Shown here: piece after piece, positions 12,919 through 23,542 of the stretch
Numbering within the stretch: the first letter of the stretch is position 1
Layout: every line of letters begins with the position of its first letter
Assembly (NCBI GenBank): GCA_028753945.1
Contig: JAPNXP010000001.1
Location: forward strand, 4,268,501-4,332,500
Reading direction: 5' to 3'
Length of the DNA stretch: 64,000 bases
Source: Hexactinellida sp. DTS-2022
Lineage: Eukaryota > Porifera > Hexactinellida
Made by a program: the position numbers and the translations under genes
Notes under the pieces: model-generated
Database searches by the model: none
Told to the model about the DNA's origin: nothing
The model's input: the letters and a program-made list of their open reading frames with translations, nothing else

Positions 12919-13439
12919 CTAGCGCGCTTCGCTTGCTAGGTCGCTTCGCGGCAGAACACAACCACACACCAACCGCTTCGCGGTTGGTGTGTGGTTTATA
13001 TACTCGATTATAAAGCGTGAATAGGCCTAAAATAGTAGAATTTAACAATGTGAAATTTAGTGATTACGTCATCATGCGATAATGAGTAAGCATATTGGTG
13101 ATCTGGTGTGACCAACGTGTCCGCATCATTAATGTCCATGTTCTATTAAATTTTCTGATTTTTATCTCTTAGAGTGCGCGAATTATGTGCGATTAAGTGA
13201 ATTTGAGGGTTCTCGAAATGTTACAATGACGTCATAACTTGTCGAGGTGTGAGAAATTTTGAGTGGAAACCTCAACTTGTTGGCGGGTGCCAAAACTTAC
13301 CCCTATATGCCAAAAATCACATTTGGAAACCGTCCACTTTCTTCAATCAACTCGTAACATACAAACAAATATGTACACATATATATATATATATGTACAT
13401 ATAGTACACCCAGGCTTGTGTTTTAATAGTATAGATGTA
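12919..13439 (-). repeat. Helitron/HINE-like element A3, the most complete copy
   Basis: About 520 bp between CTAGCGCGCTTCG and TTTTAATAGTATAG. Reading the minus strand, it begins CTATACTATTAAAACAC, has a TA/CA-rich tract (13370-13400), a body with TGACGTCA at 13227, a 14-bp-stem hairpin around TTC (12967-12997), and ends GCGCGCTAG. It preserves the empty target site GGCGGGTGCCAAAA (13281-13294) that the intact transposon occupies in copy A4. Confidence 0.62.
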
Positions 13440-13666
13440 GATAGTGAAGACATAGGGAAATCACTGTCAAAGCTATGACAAAAAATATTTGGAGTGAATG
13501 AAAGTTCTTTCTGGTACCAGGGGCGGCGGTAACTGTATAACTAATCACTTTGTAACTGCGCCTCCGAGTCGTCATAGATAGCATTTGAAAAGATATAAAA
13601 TCTGGTGCGTTTGTTTGTAAATTAATTCGATCACTTGTTCATTAAAATCACTAACTTTGGAATATA

Positions 13667-14523
13667 ATGGCAATGCCATTGAAAACTCGTTCAAAAAACT
13701 TTTCACACGAAGAAATTTCAATGCTAGTGGACTTAGTTAAAGAAAACAAGTCCAAACTCTTTGGTTCATTGAGTTCATCTTTGACCTACGAAGAAAATAA
13801 CAGCATTTGGAAAGAAATCGCGGAAGCTATATCCCAGGCGCATGGAAGTTTGAGGACTAAAGAAGATGTCGCTAAGAAGTGGTCAAATGTTTTGGCAAAG
13901 CATAAGCCAATTATAAGTGAGAAGATTTCTTCAGCTTCAAAACTGGCTGCGGCTCTCCTGGAGGCCCAGGTGAAGAGCATTAAGGGAAAAGAATTGTTTG
14001 TAGGAGTTGTAGGAGGAATCGACATAAGTACCTCGTCACCAGAGGCGGAGCCAGCATTTTCAGGTAGGTGAGCTCAGGGGGGATTTCAGGGGGGGCACAC
14101 TGTACAACAATGTTATTCTAGGGGGGGGGGCAGCCTCAAAAGATGGGGGGCCATGCCCCCCCCCTGGCACTCAGTCCTCTGAGTGATTCAGATATGTCAA
14201 TTTCTGAAGAGATGAAGCCTCCTAGGAAGCAGAAATTTTTTGATGAGACGAGTGATCCAATTGACCAAACAAAGAAGCTACTATTGGAGAACGAACAAGT
14301 GAAAATAACTCTTTTAAGAAGCATTGACCAAAAGATGGATTACATGGTAGATCTCTTGGGACAGATAGTTGCTGTGCAGAATAAGTTGCTAGCCAACACG
14401 ACACCTCAAATGCACCCACAATATGGATCAAATCCTCCAACGTTTCTCCCACCACTTCCCCCTCAAGTGTACCCTTCTACATTTATGCAACAACATTTTC
14501 CCTGCGGCAGCAAGGACGTGTAA
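13667..14523 (+). pseudogene. Harbinger Myb/SANT-like DNA-binding protein
   Basis: The N-terminal part, 13667-14071, reads MAMPLKTRSKNFSHEEISML with three spaced aromatic/Trp helices (IWKEIAEAI, KKWSNVLAKHK), the trihelix/Myb-SANT-like domain that brings Harbinger nuclease to DNA. The C-terminal part, up to 14523, has a coiled-coil-like KKLLLENEQVKITLLRS and a Pro-rich tail. Between them (about 14045-14160) sits a G/C-run-rich insert beginning GAGGCGGAGCCAG that looks like a small MITE, so the gene is split. The alternative that this insert is an intron is less likely. The partner nuclease is convergent on the other strand. Confidence 0.68.
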
Positions 14524-14620
14524 CCTGTTGTCTTCGATTATTATAAACTCTTATATAATATGTTAAGATTAAATGAAATACATCGTGTCTAAAATTCATG
14601 ACAAATATTTGGGAATTATA

Positions 14621-15654
14621 TTAATCAAAGTAATCTGTAACCACAGACTGTCGTACTATATTTCCGGAATGTGTTGTTTCATCAGGAGCGGCAATAATCT
14701 CATCCTCTTTAGTAACAAAATTTGCTTCCCCTTGTAAGTCATGATCAATGCAGATATTATGCAATACCATTGTTGCAACTGCCAATCTACATACGCGTTC
14801 CGGTGAATAGCAGAGTGTTCCTCCTGTTTTATCCATTGATCGCCATCTACTTTTCCATATTCCAAAAGCGCATTCAATATTTTTTATTGTAAAAAAGGCT
14901 CGATTGTATCGTCTCTGGCCTGGAGTTACTGGAGAATGTATTGGAGTGAGAAGGTTCGGTGTTAGTGGGTACCCGCTATCGCCAAGAAACCAACCATTAA
15001 CTATTGGTATTTCTCCACATAATATTTTTGATTTATACCAGACTGCCTCCATATGATGCATCGTGAGTGCTTCCTGGCCATTTGGCGACGATGTTGATGA
15101 AATTCCATTTACTATCACATATCGCTTGAATATTGCTAGAGTGAAAGTTCTTCCTATTCACAAAAATATCTTCATTCTTTGGAGGTGCCAATGGGTACAT
15201 GCGTACCATCAATACAGCCTAGAACCTTGGGGAAGCAGTGTCTTTCAGCAAACCTTTGTTGGTTTAGCAATTGCTCAGATACGCTAGGGAACACTATGAA
15301 TTATTTAGCATAGAAGCATAATGCGTCTGTTACGGTACGAATACACCTGGACACTGATGGCTGGGATATTCCATGTGATGAAGAGACTACATTTGGAAAG
15401 AACCAGTAGCCAGAAACTGTAACGAGACAGCTAATTGAGTGGCAGCAGGAATAGCATATGATCGGAATGTTGATCGATGCAGGAAGGTTGAGACTTCTCT
15501 TCGAGCTGAATGAAATATCCCTTGTAATTCTGTATCGTGAGATAAACTCGATTTCATCATACACATCTAAAGGATTTAATCTATCTCGAAATACTCTCTG
15601 CCCTGCTAAACTCCGAGAAGAATAGAGATCGAGTACAAAGAGAGCAGCTCCCAT
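14621..15654 (-). pseudogene. HARBI1-type Harbinger nuclease (frameshifted)
   Basis: DDE-superfamily nuclease. The N-terminal part at 15654-15301 contains SFSSKRSLN and HGISQPSVSRCIRTVTDAL, a helix-turn-helix-like region. The catalytic part shows [10 protein letters not shown] at ~15210 (first Asp), LGDSGYPLTPNLLTPI at ~14975 (second Asp) and RYNRAF...ECAFGIWKSRW at ~14880 (Glu), the expected D-D-E order. The stretch 14621-15118 is one open frame ending in a stop. Stops and a frameshift at 15120-15300 separate it from the N-terminal part, so it is inactive. Confidence 0.85.
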
Positions 15655-18600
15655 TTTAAGATAATATATAGATTAACTAAAAATGTTTGTAGATAGCAAA
15701 GGAAAATTGTATTTATACGTATAACTTATCGTGGTTGTATCACTTATAGTGGTTGTATCACTCTGAGTTTAGTTTTGAGAAGTTAAGAAAAGTAAGTAAT
15801 TACGTAATTAGTTTAGACTAAGTTTAAGTTTAAGCAAAACTAAGTCAATACTTAGTTTAGACTAAATTTAAGTTTAAGTCTAAGTTTAAGAAATGTTAGT
15901 GAATAAGGCCCCTGATAATCATTATACTAGGTTCATTCAACCAAACATGGTTGATAGGACTGTTTCTGTCGATTTATATCTGGAAGTAAATAATTATTTA
16001 TCTGTATCCGCCTGGTTCCATGGACAAAGTATTCCCCTTTCGGTAAATTCAATTAATGATATTCGACAAATTAAATCTATACTACATGAAATCTCCTTAA
16101 AATCTGTCTCTGATTCTAGTTGTAACTCACATTCATTCCATGTTCCTCTTGCCAAAAAACATATAAAGAACTTTGTTGATGATTTAGCGCGTATCGACGG
16201 ACCTACACTGTACATACAATTCTTCAGATTTTGCTAAGCTTCAATTTATCCTCTGTCAATTAGATGATACATTTATTCCTAAAAACAGGCGAATATGCAA
16301 TATAATTACACAAATTATGTCCATTAAGACTCATCTCATCTCTCCAGCTTGTTATATTTATCTTCAGGTTTTAGAATGTATTACTCTACCACATGTCCAT
16401 ACATTAGATAAGTTGTATTCTTCCTTCAGTCTTGAAAATGATTTTTGCACTTATCTCACCCAAGCTAATCTGTCTTTAGTTCCGAGGGAAAAAATATAAT
16501 CATTCAAATGGATGAAATCCATGTTAAATCTGATATGCTTATAAAGGGGGGAAAATATTTGCAAAAAATATTGCCAAATTTGAACCCTGAGGATCCGACG
16601 AGAACTGTATTCGCGATTATGGTGTCTAGTTTGCATAGGAAATGGTCTTGTATTACCCGTTTGTTACCATGTGCATATATCTCAGCTTAAAATCTTTCCC
16701 ACTATCAAATCTTGTATAATCGATATTGAGCATTGTGGTTTAAAGGTCCAAATAATTTCTACCGATAACTACCCATTGAATGTTAACTTGTCTAAATTGT
16801 TTTCTCTAAATGGAAAGCTGGAAACTAGAGTACCCCACCCTTTTGATGAAAATATACCTCTCTTCCTTACATTTGATTTTGTCCATATATTGATAAGTAT
16901 ACGCAATAAATGGTTAAATCAGAAATTTTTTGATAAAACATTTCGTTTTCCAAATTTTGAACATATTGACATTGATAAATGCAGCTACCCCCTCAGTTTC
17001 CATTCTGCTTCCTTTCAAGATGTGCGCCTTCTCTACAATTCTGAACGATACAGTTTAGCAAAACTAGCCCCTCAGTTGACTGTAAAAGCTTGTTTTTCCT
17101 TCTAGTTTAGAAAGGCAAAATGTCAAATTGGTTTTGAAGGTTGTTAGCGAGCTCACACTATCTGCTCTTGAAATCCCAAATTAAAGTCGTTGTCCGGAGT
17201 ATCGTAATAATACATTTAGTTTCGTAAGTATCCTTCTTACTCTTTGGAAAATATTCAATATCAATACGCCTTCAAAAAGGGACCCGTTTAAATGATAGCC
17301 TCTCAAGACCATTGATCTTAAACGATGAAAGATTTTTATTTTTAAACGTATAGTATTTTGGCTAGAAGTTGGCAGGATTTAGCTGACAAAACGGGTAAAT
17401 TGAGTAAGCAAACGTATACTAGTTTTAAACACGCCTGTACTGCCATACCACTTATAACTAACCATCTAACTGAATATTGTGGCTTTTCATACGTGTTATC
17501 ATCCTTTTCGCAAACTGACCCGTTGGAACACCATTTTGGTTTATACCGTATGATGTCGGGTTCGAATTACCATATTTCTTACCTTCAGATTCTTGAAACC
17601 GAGCGTCGTCTTAAACTTTATAGTATATTAAACATGTTTGCAGACCAACAAGACGTTTTCCAAACAATTCAGACATTTGTAAAGTCTTTTTCTACTCCCT
17701 CTGATACATCTAGTGATGATGGAATAGCTGTAATGCCTTTTCTTGATGAAATTGGTGATCTATCATCCATTGAATGCTCTCAACAAATCCTTCAGTCGTT
17801 AGCTTTTATCGCAGGTTATACGGTCCATAAATTCTTAAAAAGATCTCCGGAATGCCATGTGTGCACTGATACTTTAACTTAAAAGATAAAGAATTTCTTT
17901 TTGCTGTTAAATCACATACTGAGTTTAAGCTCTTACAATTAACAGCTCGTGGCGGACTTGACTATCCGTCTGAGCCTGTTCTTACTTCAATTATAACTTT
18001 ATGGAAGAAAATGATTGCAATAGAAAATAATAATCAGCTGTTGACTTTGCTGGTAGACGGTCCTTCTAGAAGGTTATTAAGTAGAACTCACCTTGATATA
18101 CATGGAAAATGATGATGATATTGCTATTTGGAAATCAAATTGTATTAATTGCGATGTGTACAGTTGGAGTATTTTGAGCAAATTAATCTTTACTGCTGCT
18201 AATTGTTTTCTTTCCAATAAAATTAAAAACTACAACTCCTCTGTGCTTCAAATAGGCATCGATAAACGTAAATTGAAAAAATTCTCATGAATTATTGTTT
18301 ACCATTACATAATATTTATTGTTGTTAGCACCTAATTTCTTTATATTTGTATCTTAGATTTTGCGCTATCAAGTATACTTAATTGTCAAGTGATGTGAAT
18401 TTGAGAGAGAGAGAGGAGTTCCAAGACATGTTGTGTTTCGTATATGTGTTGTGTATTATAGTAGTTTAAATGTTTGTATTTTGTATGTAGGTTGACTTAT
18501 TATCATTAAAATATATTTATTCCAAATAAATGTATGGGTTTATTCTTCACGGATATACTGAGTTGGGAAATATTTGACTTGAGATGCACTTAAGTGCATT

Positions 18601-18959
18601 TATGTTCACTCCCATAAGATTATTCTATTCCCAAAGTTCATCTATTACCGCATCCATGGTACATCTATTGTTAAGCCTTATATAGAGTAGGCTATGGATC
18701 AGTAAATATAACTTTATTTTGTAATTAATCAACCTTAGTACATGTAAAGATGTAATCAAAATGATGTATATTGGCTGATTTAACATAAATAAGGACTAGT
18801 ACCCGAGAAGCGGACGCGCGGACATCTCTCAACAACGGACAAAAGCCTTGTCCCCAACGTGTCCGTTATTCGGAGACTCCACTGTAATTCTTTTCTTCAT
18901 GGTTAACTTGGACAGTTTTACCGGGGTACAACTCCTACAATCTAATTGCATTAAACCCT

Positions 18960-19440
18960 AATTAATACGGTCCATTTCTTTTTCGTAAACCTCAATATCA
19001 GTATAGTCAGGTTGCGATAATACTTCATCTGATCTGGATTTACCCATTTGTTCGGATAGAATCTCCAATTTTTGATAGCAGTCATAACACATTTTCTGAC
19101 CAGGCTTATATATTAGAAGACTTCTCGAAAACGGCATTAAATCTATCGGTATCAGAATCAGATAAAGCTATGGTTTTAACAGAGCGATAAGATACAGATT
19201 TTGTATGCAGCTTCCACGGATTGCAAAATTTTAATTGCCAATCGGAGTATTTGGTGATATATATTTTGTTTGTGGTGGACCCAAATAGTAGTAATGTCTG
19301 CATCATAACGTTAATCAGTCCTGATCTCAAGCAACTCTCTCGCCTGTTCTTCATGCTCCCCAATGCTAACCAATCCTACTTTCCTAGAATATTTCAGGTT
19401 GTGACACTCTTCTCGAAGACTTTGTTCGAATAGACTTTCC
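18960..19440 (-). pseudogene. N-terminal segment of the fossil DDE-type transposase
   Basis: This is the part of the 8740-19440 fossil on the far side of P-like element 2. It contains HKQIYITKYSDWQLKFCNPW and GQKMCYDCYQKL, aligned with exons 1 and 2 of the intact gene, and ends in a TAA after MDRIN. It is listed separately because 7.9 kb of later insertions separate it from the rest. Confidence 0.7.
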
Positions 19441-19534
19441 CGTGGACTAGTACCATACTTTGAGTTTAATTTTAGTAAATTGCTGAACTTAATGTTATAT
19501 CAGATTTTTAATTAAGTTGGAATTGTAAAATATC

Positions 19535-20123
19535 AAGGTGAAACCGCAAGAACCGAATATCAGTATCCATGAATAGGTGCCCTATCGAATACGAATACTG
19601 ATATACGGTTGAGTAACCGAATACGAATACTGATATTTGGTAGAGTAACCGAATACGAATACTGATAATATTTGGTTACGTCAACCGAATACAATAAGTG
19701 ATAATAATTAGTTAAGTCAACCGAATACCAGGGAATTATTCAGGTGCGCGAGACGCTCCTTTCGGAGTATGATTTAGGAAAAATATTAATTAGGAGCGCG
19801 AAAAATAGTAATCTTCTCCTAGGCTATACCGTAACATTAATTTGTGAATTAGGCATAATTACGAATGGCTGTAAAAGACAATGCCGAATACGAACACTGA
19901 TAATACTCGGTACGTCAACCGAATACGAATACTGATAATATTCGGTTGAGGGACCGAATACCGAATAGAGATATCAGGTTGGCAACCGAATACCGAATAG
20001 AGATATCAGGTTGGCAACCGAATACCAAATATATATATCATATAAAGTTGGCAACCAAATATCAACTATTCGGCAAATAATATTCGGTTCAACCAAATAT
20101 ATCAGTATTCGATTTCAACCTTG
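19535..20123. repeat. Left terminal repeat of the MULE-type element (minisatellite)
   Basis: Imperfect tandem units of about 30-45 bp built on 'accgaatacgaatactgata' and 'ggttg..aaccgaatac'. A non-repetitive insert of about 145 bp lies at 19740-19885. The unit sequence and its order are mirrored at 26968-27367. Confidence 0.75.
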
Positions 20124-20549
20124 AAAAATATAAAGTTTAAGAATAATATAAAATACACAATGAAGATTAACTAATACGTATATTGTTGAATAACCATAGA
20201 AAATATCAAAAGCATATCCAACAAATATCAATAGCCGAACAACATAGGAAGTTAGGAACCACAGTTATTTTAAAGAAAAGTATGGATGTATGCCATTAAA
20301 TTGTTCTAACTTGTTATCATGAAATTGTTGAAGGCATAAAACATTAAGAGTTCTCATTGACACCATAGATTTACAGGTCGACTAGGCATATAATGGGCCA
20401 AAAAACCATTAAAGTATAACAAAGTCGGGTTGCTCGTCAATTTAGTAAATGCAAGTTTTGTTGGGGCTGAATCAGTAGTGAATTTTTATAGATGGTATTA
20501 TCAAATTATTGCAAATCAATAGAAAATGGCTTATAGTACCAATACAACA

Positions 20550-21200
20550 ACCGCGTAGCGATCCTTGCTGGCTCCACATAACACTCCAGGTCTCATAGCA
20601 CAAATGAGGAAAAAGAAAAGATGCAATTTGATTAATTTTCAATTTTTATACAATAACGATGATGTCTTATTGTCTTATTGAAATCACAAAATTTTCAACA
20701 GGCAGTTTCTCATAAAATATGTGTAATAAAGAGCTAATATTGTATATGTTAATATACCTTTAGTGATATAAGCAGTGGTGTATTCCTATTTTAAAAAGTG
20801 GGCAACTGTGTTAAATCAAGGTGACATTCATGCTAGTCATCAATATAAAATTTTAAAATTGATTTTATGATTTAAAACGATAGAGAATACAAAAATAAAC
20901 TGCATTATACACTATTTAGCTATTACTCAGTTAATTTAGGCAGGAATTTATATTTACGACCTATCCAATCAAAACAAAAGTCAAGTTGTTTTCAAAAGTA
21001 GTCAACGAATATCCGTTTCAATCTAATAATATTCTTCCAAACGAATATTCGTTTCGAAACGAACGAATATTCGAATATTCGTTAAATTACTTTCAGCCCT
21101 ATAAAAAAAACTATGTCCAAATTTGAGATTTTTCGAAATTTTTGAATAATTTTGATCCTAAATTTTGGCCACATTCACACTGTCTGGCGTTTGGGCAGTC
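20550..21200 (-). mobile_element. Penelope-like 5' fragment, inverted relative to 5.7-6.6 kb
   Basis: On the minus strand this repeats the 5' non-coding region at 5680-6070 and the first codons (GGAGTGTTATGTGGAGCCAG) of the element at 5.56-8.65 kb. It lacks about 430 bp present there between 6070 and 6500. It stops just after the start codon region, so it is a truncated copy without RT. Confidence 0.7.
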
Positions 21201-21638
21201 TCCGGTTAACTATTAAACTTTCTAATTCCGTACAAAATGTTCTTTTTAAATACTTCATTAAAATTAGTGAGCATGGGAAAAAGTTGGGGAACAGTGTTCC
21301 CCCCAAATTCCAAATATACCACTGGATATAAGTAATATACAAATTATGAAGCGATTCTGAGATATTGAAGATTTGGGCTTGTTGATTTCGCATGAAATAA
21401 CCCTATGGTTTCCAATATCTTCCCAATGAGTTATTCACATTTTCGTTCCTCTAAACGCTTTTTATGTGATACAAATTAATAATGTTTTTTTATAAAAATA
21501 CAAAACTGGCTACACCATACTCTATTTCTATCATATTGCTAAATATTTCATATTTTTATAATTATTATTTACCAATAATCTTATATTGATCCGGTTTAAG
21601 GGGTGATATATACTTACATATATACTTTAATAATCAGG

Positions 21639-21710
21639 GGCGGCGGAAGAGGTCAGGCCGGTCAGGCCATGGCCTGACCACTTTATAACTGATTCCTCCG
21701 GCCCTGCTGT
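21639..21710. mobile_element. Probable short hAT-type MITE
   Basis: CAGGGGCGGCGGAAGAGG and CCTCCGGCCCTG ends enclose 'gtcaggccatggcctgac', a palindrome. No convincing 8-bp duplication was seen. Confidence 0.5.
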
Positions 21711-21782
21711 TATTATCGACTCCGCTTATAATTATTAGAGTTACATAGGAATCAGTCATTCCCTTTAATAGTACTTCTGAAA

Positions 21783-22010
21783 ATGATACTAATTTTATAT
21801 TCACTTGCATGTATTTTCCCAAGTATTTTAATGACCATAGTTATTTGTTATTATATTTTATATATAATAAATAACAGATTTTCAAAAAAGATTTTCAAAA
21901 AGATTTGGGAAAAAATTGGCTCAGGAAAAACAATGAGCGCCGGGCGCTTATTCAAAGCAATATGGTACATGATCAAAAGTATAATAAACAACGATAAGAT
22001 TAAAGAATAA
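21783..22010 (+). CDS. Hypothetical 75-residue membrane or secreted peptide
   Basis: A short intact ORF. Residues 1-30 (ILILYSLACIFPSILMTIVI and following) are strongly hydrophobic and could be a signal peptide or membrane anchor. Residues 31-75 are Lys-rich and amphipathic (FSKKIFKKIWEKIG, then LFKAIWYMIKSI). The layout of a hydrophobic leader followed by a cationic helix resembles precursors of host-defence peptides, but I recognise no family and the ORF may be chance in AT-rich DNA. It lies inside the MULE-type element and converges on the gene at 22090-22627. Confidence 0.25.
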   Translation: MILILYSLACIFPSILMTIVICYYILYIINNRFSKKIFKKIWEKIGSGKTMSAGRLFKAIWYMIKSIINNDKIKE

Positions 22011-22089
22011 TAATGAAACAACCTCAAAAATTTTTGAACATTGTTTTGCCCGTTAAAAAATGAAAATTACGTGGTCTACATAAATTTAA

Positions 22090-22627
22090 TCACGTGGAAG
22101 TACTGGTGTAGATCACGCACAACCTGCAAAAAAGTTCAGAAGAAATACGATTTTGGTATTCATACATATTAAATGCGGTATTTGATCTTTGATTGAGAAG
22201 AACCTACTAAACCAGCAAATTGACATAATCTCAGTTACCTGAAACTTACTCCTTTTGAAAAATTGAACCAATCAAAAACTGGAAATGCTTCATAACCTCT
22301 ATCATTCTTGCCCAATATATAATAATTGGAATTTTGATTAAAAGATTCTCTTCGCCCGATATACTTGTTTTTACTCTTACCAATTGAATTAGTTTCAGCT
22401 AAAACCCAAGATGGCAAGATCTTATTTTGCCTAGATATAGAAGAATAACCTTTCCTCCTCTTCCAAGTGGCGGTTTTATGATCATCTTTAGAATCCATTG
22501 AAGTGTGATTCAAATACAATTTTGGTTTAAACCATGATTGAATCTTTATATCACTCGGAGGATTAATTTTCATAATATTGTAAGTTTTTGAATTATGTGC
22601 GTACAAGCTGACACGTGATTGGTTCAT
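22090..22627 (-). CDS. Hypothetical two-exon gene, 140 residues
   Basis: Exon 1, 22627-22238, is open for 130 codons from MNQSRVSLYAHNSK to WFNFSKGVSF and reaches a strong donor (CAG/GTAACTGAG). A strong acceptor (TTTTTTGCAG) at 22124-22126 leads into exon 2, 22123-22090, which adds RLCVIYTSTST and a TGA. TATA-like words precede the start (22715-22745 on the other strand). The protein is rich in Lys, Ser, Asn and Tyr, with no recognised domain and no hydrophobic leader. It lies inside the MULE-type element, so it could be captured host sequence, element cargo or chance. Confidence 0.35.
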
Positions 22628-23239
22628 AGTGCAGCGAGTAAAAGATTATGAAGAGAAAGTAGTTCAACTAATAATAGAATAAAAGTAACCCTTGAAGATA
22701 AGCAGTGTAAATATAAAAATTAATATAAAAATTAATATAAAAATTTGTTAAGCAACGGAGGCTGGAGTGTCAAGCAGTAGATGGTCGGCCGCTGTAACAG
22801 GTCCCCCGGATCATCCAGGGTAGCCGTGTTGTATTTGGTCCCCTTATTAATTAACATTTTAAATGTAAACTTCACTCAGACGCAGATTTCTGTTTATTTT
22901 TATCCGGGAGGTGTGACCACGACGGTAAGCAACCCAAACACTTCAGGGTCATTTTGGCGTATCCAAAATTCATAACACTTAAATTAGTAACCTAAGTAGT
23001 ATTATCAATTATCGAATTTCGCGGGACCCATAAAAATAGTATTTTATTGGGAGCAGCACCCCTGAAAATCCTGTTAGGAAACACTATTTAACTGCTCAAG
23101 GTTATTCAGATAACAGTTCTGATTTTTTAAATTGGGTCAATATTGTTGTTCCTCAATTATGATTCCAAAACGAAATTCATTATGACAACTAGTAGATGAA
23201 CACTAGAATAGTACCAGTTCGGACTAGTCTTGTTATTAA

Positions 23240-23305
23240 ATACAGGGGTGGTGTAGTCAGTTCAATAGTGGCCAGTCAATGGCCTGACTTGCGCCGCCAT
23301 GTAAT
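23240..23305. repeat. Short GGTGGTG...CGCCGCC insert (possible MITE)
   Basis: Starts 'acaggggtggtgtagtcag', contains 'ggccagtcaatggcctgac', and ends 'cgccgccatgt', like the hAT MITE at 21639. The ends are decayed and no duplication was seen. Confidence 0.4.
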
Positions 23306-23542
23306 AAAATAGTAGATTTTACTTTGTTGTGAGTTTCGTTAGTTTTCTATAAATTGATAAATGAGTCTAAGCAAGGCACATTGTCTAGAAATTAAATTGT
23401 GGCTCTGGGGAATACATTACACTGCAGAGTAGAGTCAGGGGAAATCCATGGTGCAGGGATGGTCGGGGGGAACATCTACAGCGGGGGAAGCTGCACATGT
23501 CAGAATTTATTGCTCTGATTTTGTCAGAATAATCAGTTCTGC

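Larger units (their letters stand above)
12616..15911. mobile_element. PIF/Harbinger transposon (two-gene), degenerate
   Basis: The 3296-bp element starts GGGCCATATTCACTAA and ends inverted (TTAGTGAATAAGGCCC), with the 3-bp duplication CTG (12613-12615, 15912-15914). Subterminal 'aaacttagtttaagc' repeats lie at both ends. It encodes a Myb/SANT-like protein (plus strand) and a HARBI1-type nuclease (minus strand) convergently, the standard Harbinger layout. It is inserted in coding sequence of P-like element 2 and contains Helitron-like repeats at 12785-13439. Confidence 0.88.
11812..18290 (+). pseudogene. THAP domain-P element transposase, copy 2 (interrupted)
   Basis: The best THAP finger of the window starts at 11812: MPSSCSAPGC, then FRMPEHPPELRQAW, then CVKHF, which gives the C2CH pattern. 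The coding block CLLPGC at ~12085 is cut by the MITE 12104-12403 and resumes at ~12412 with PSYYSST. It is interrupted again by Harbinger within LPDN-LVRHP, where the expected Trp codon is TGA. After Harbinger it continues from 15915. Later blocks are MDEIHVKSD (16508), DNYPLNVNLSKL (~16770), TFDFVHI (~16875), SLAKLAP.LTVKACF (~17055) and DPLEHHFGLYRMMSGSNY (~17520). Several stops and frameshifts follow (e.g. around 16690, 17105, 17880). The protein would have bound element ends by THAP and cut DNA in the nucleus. Confidence 0.8.
11545..18696 (+). mobile_element. P-like (THAP) DNA transposon 2, inactive, with nested Harbinger
   Basis: The 7-bp direct repeat GATCAGT (11538-11544, 18697-18703) flanks ends related to element 1. 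The right end reads inward CATAGCCTACTCTATATAAG. The left end has the same motif after a short CATACT extension. It contains a THAP-P transposase pseudogene, a 300-bp hAT MITE and a complete Harbinger element. Without the Harbinger insertion it is about 3.85 kb. It is itself inserted in the Tigger-like element. Confidence 0.8.
10996..18884. mobile_element. Tigger/pogo-like non-autonomous element, split by P-like element 2
   Basis: The left end CAGTAGAGTCTTCC at 10996 and the right end GGAGACTCCACTG at 18884 are inverted and flanked by TA on both sides (10994-10995, 18885-18886), as for Tc1/mariner-pogo elements. 'cggacaac' and 'cgagaag.ggacgcg' words recur on both sides of the P-like insertion. 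Without the insertions it would be about 580 bp. No transposase was seen. Confidence 0.62.
8740..19440 (-). pseudogene. Fossil copy of the DDE-type transposase found at 35715-39686
   Basis: Decayed protein segments read on the minus strand match the intact gene in colinear order. N-terminal block at 19440-19200: VHHKQIYITKYS and CNPWKLHTKS, against HHQKIYLDKYS and CCDPFNKHST. At 19120-18970: GQKMCYDCYQKL against GRKVCSRCYSQL. At ~10800 and 10165-10060: a block like CSREAVSKYFG and NKGIL. At ~9870-9740: HQN followed by YRCE. At ~9480-9420: YSFVVQDDVQGFHWNN. At ~9240-9060: YYFTDGAASQ and CIGGTVKK. At ~8980-8880: KLPGIRSHH against ALPGTRSYH. Frameshifts and stops are frequent. The copy is opened by a hAT element (10173-10780) and by a Tigger-like element carrying P-like element 2. 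It is an old relative, not a duplicate, of the intact copy. Confidence 0.72.

Noticed and set aside
13667-15654. Host HARBI1 and NAIF-type genes
   Set aside because: Terminal inverted repeats, a CTG duplication and insertion in another transposon show this is a transposon copy, with frame breaks.
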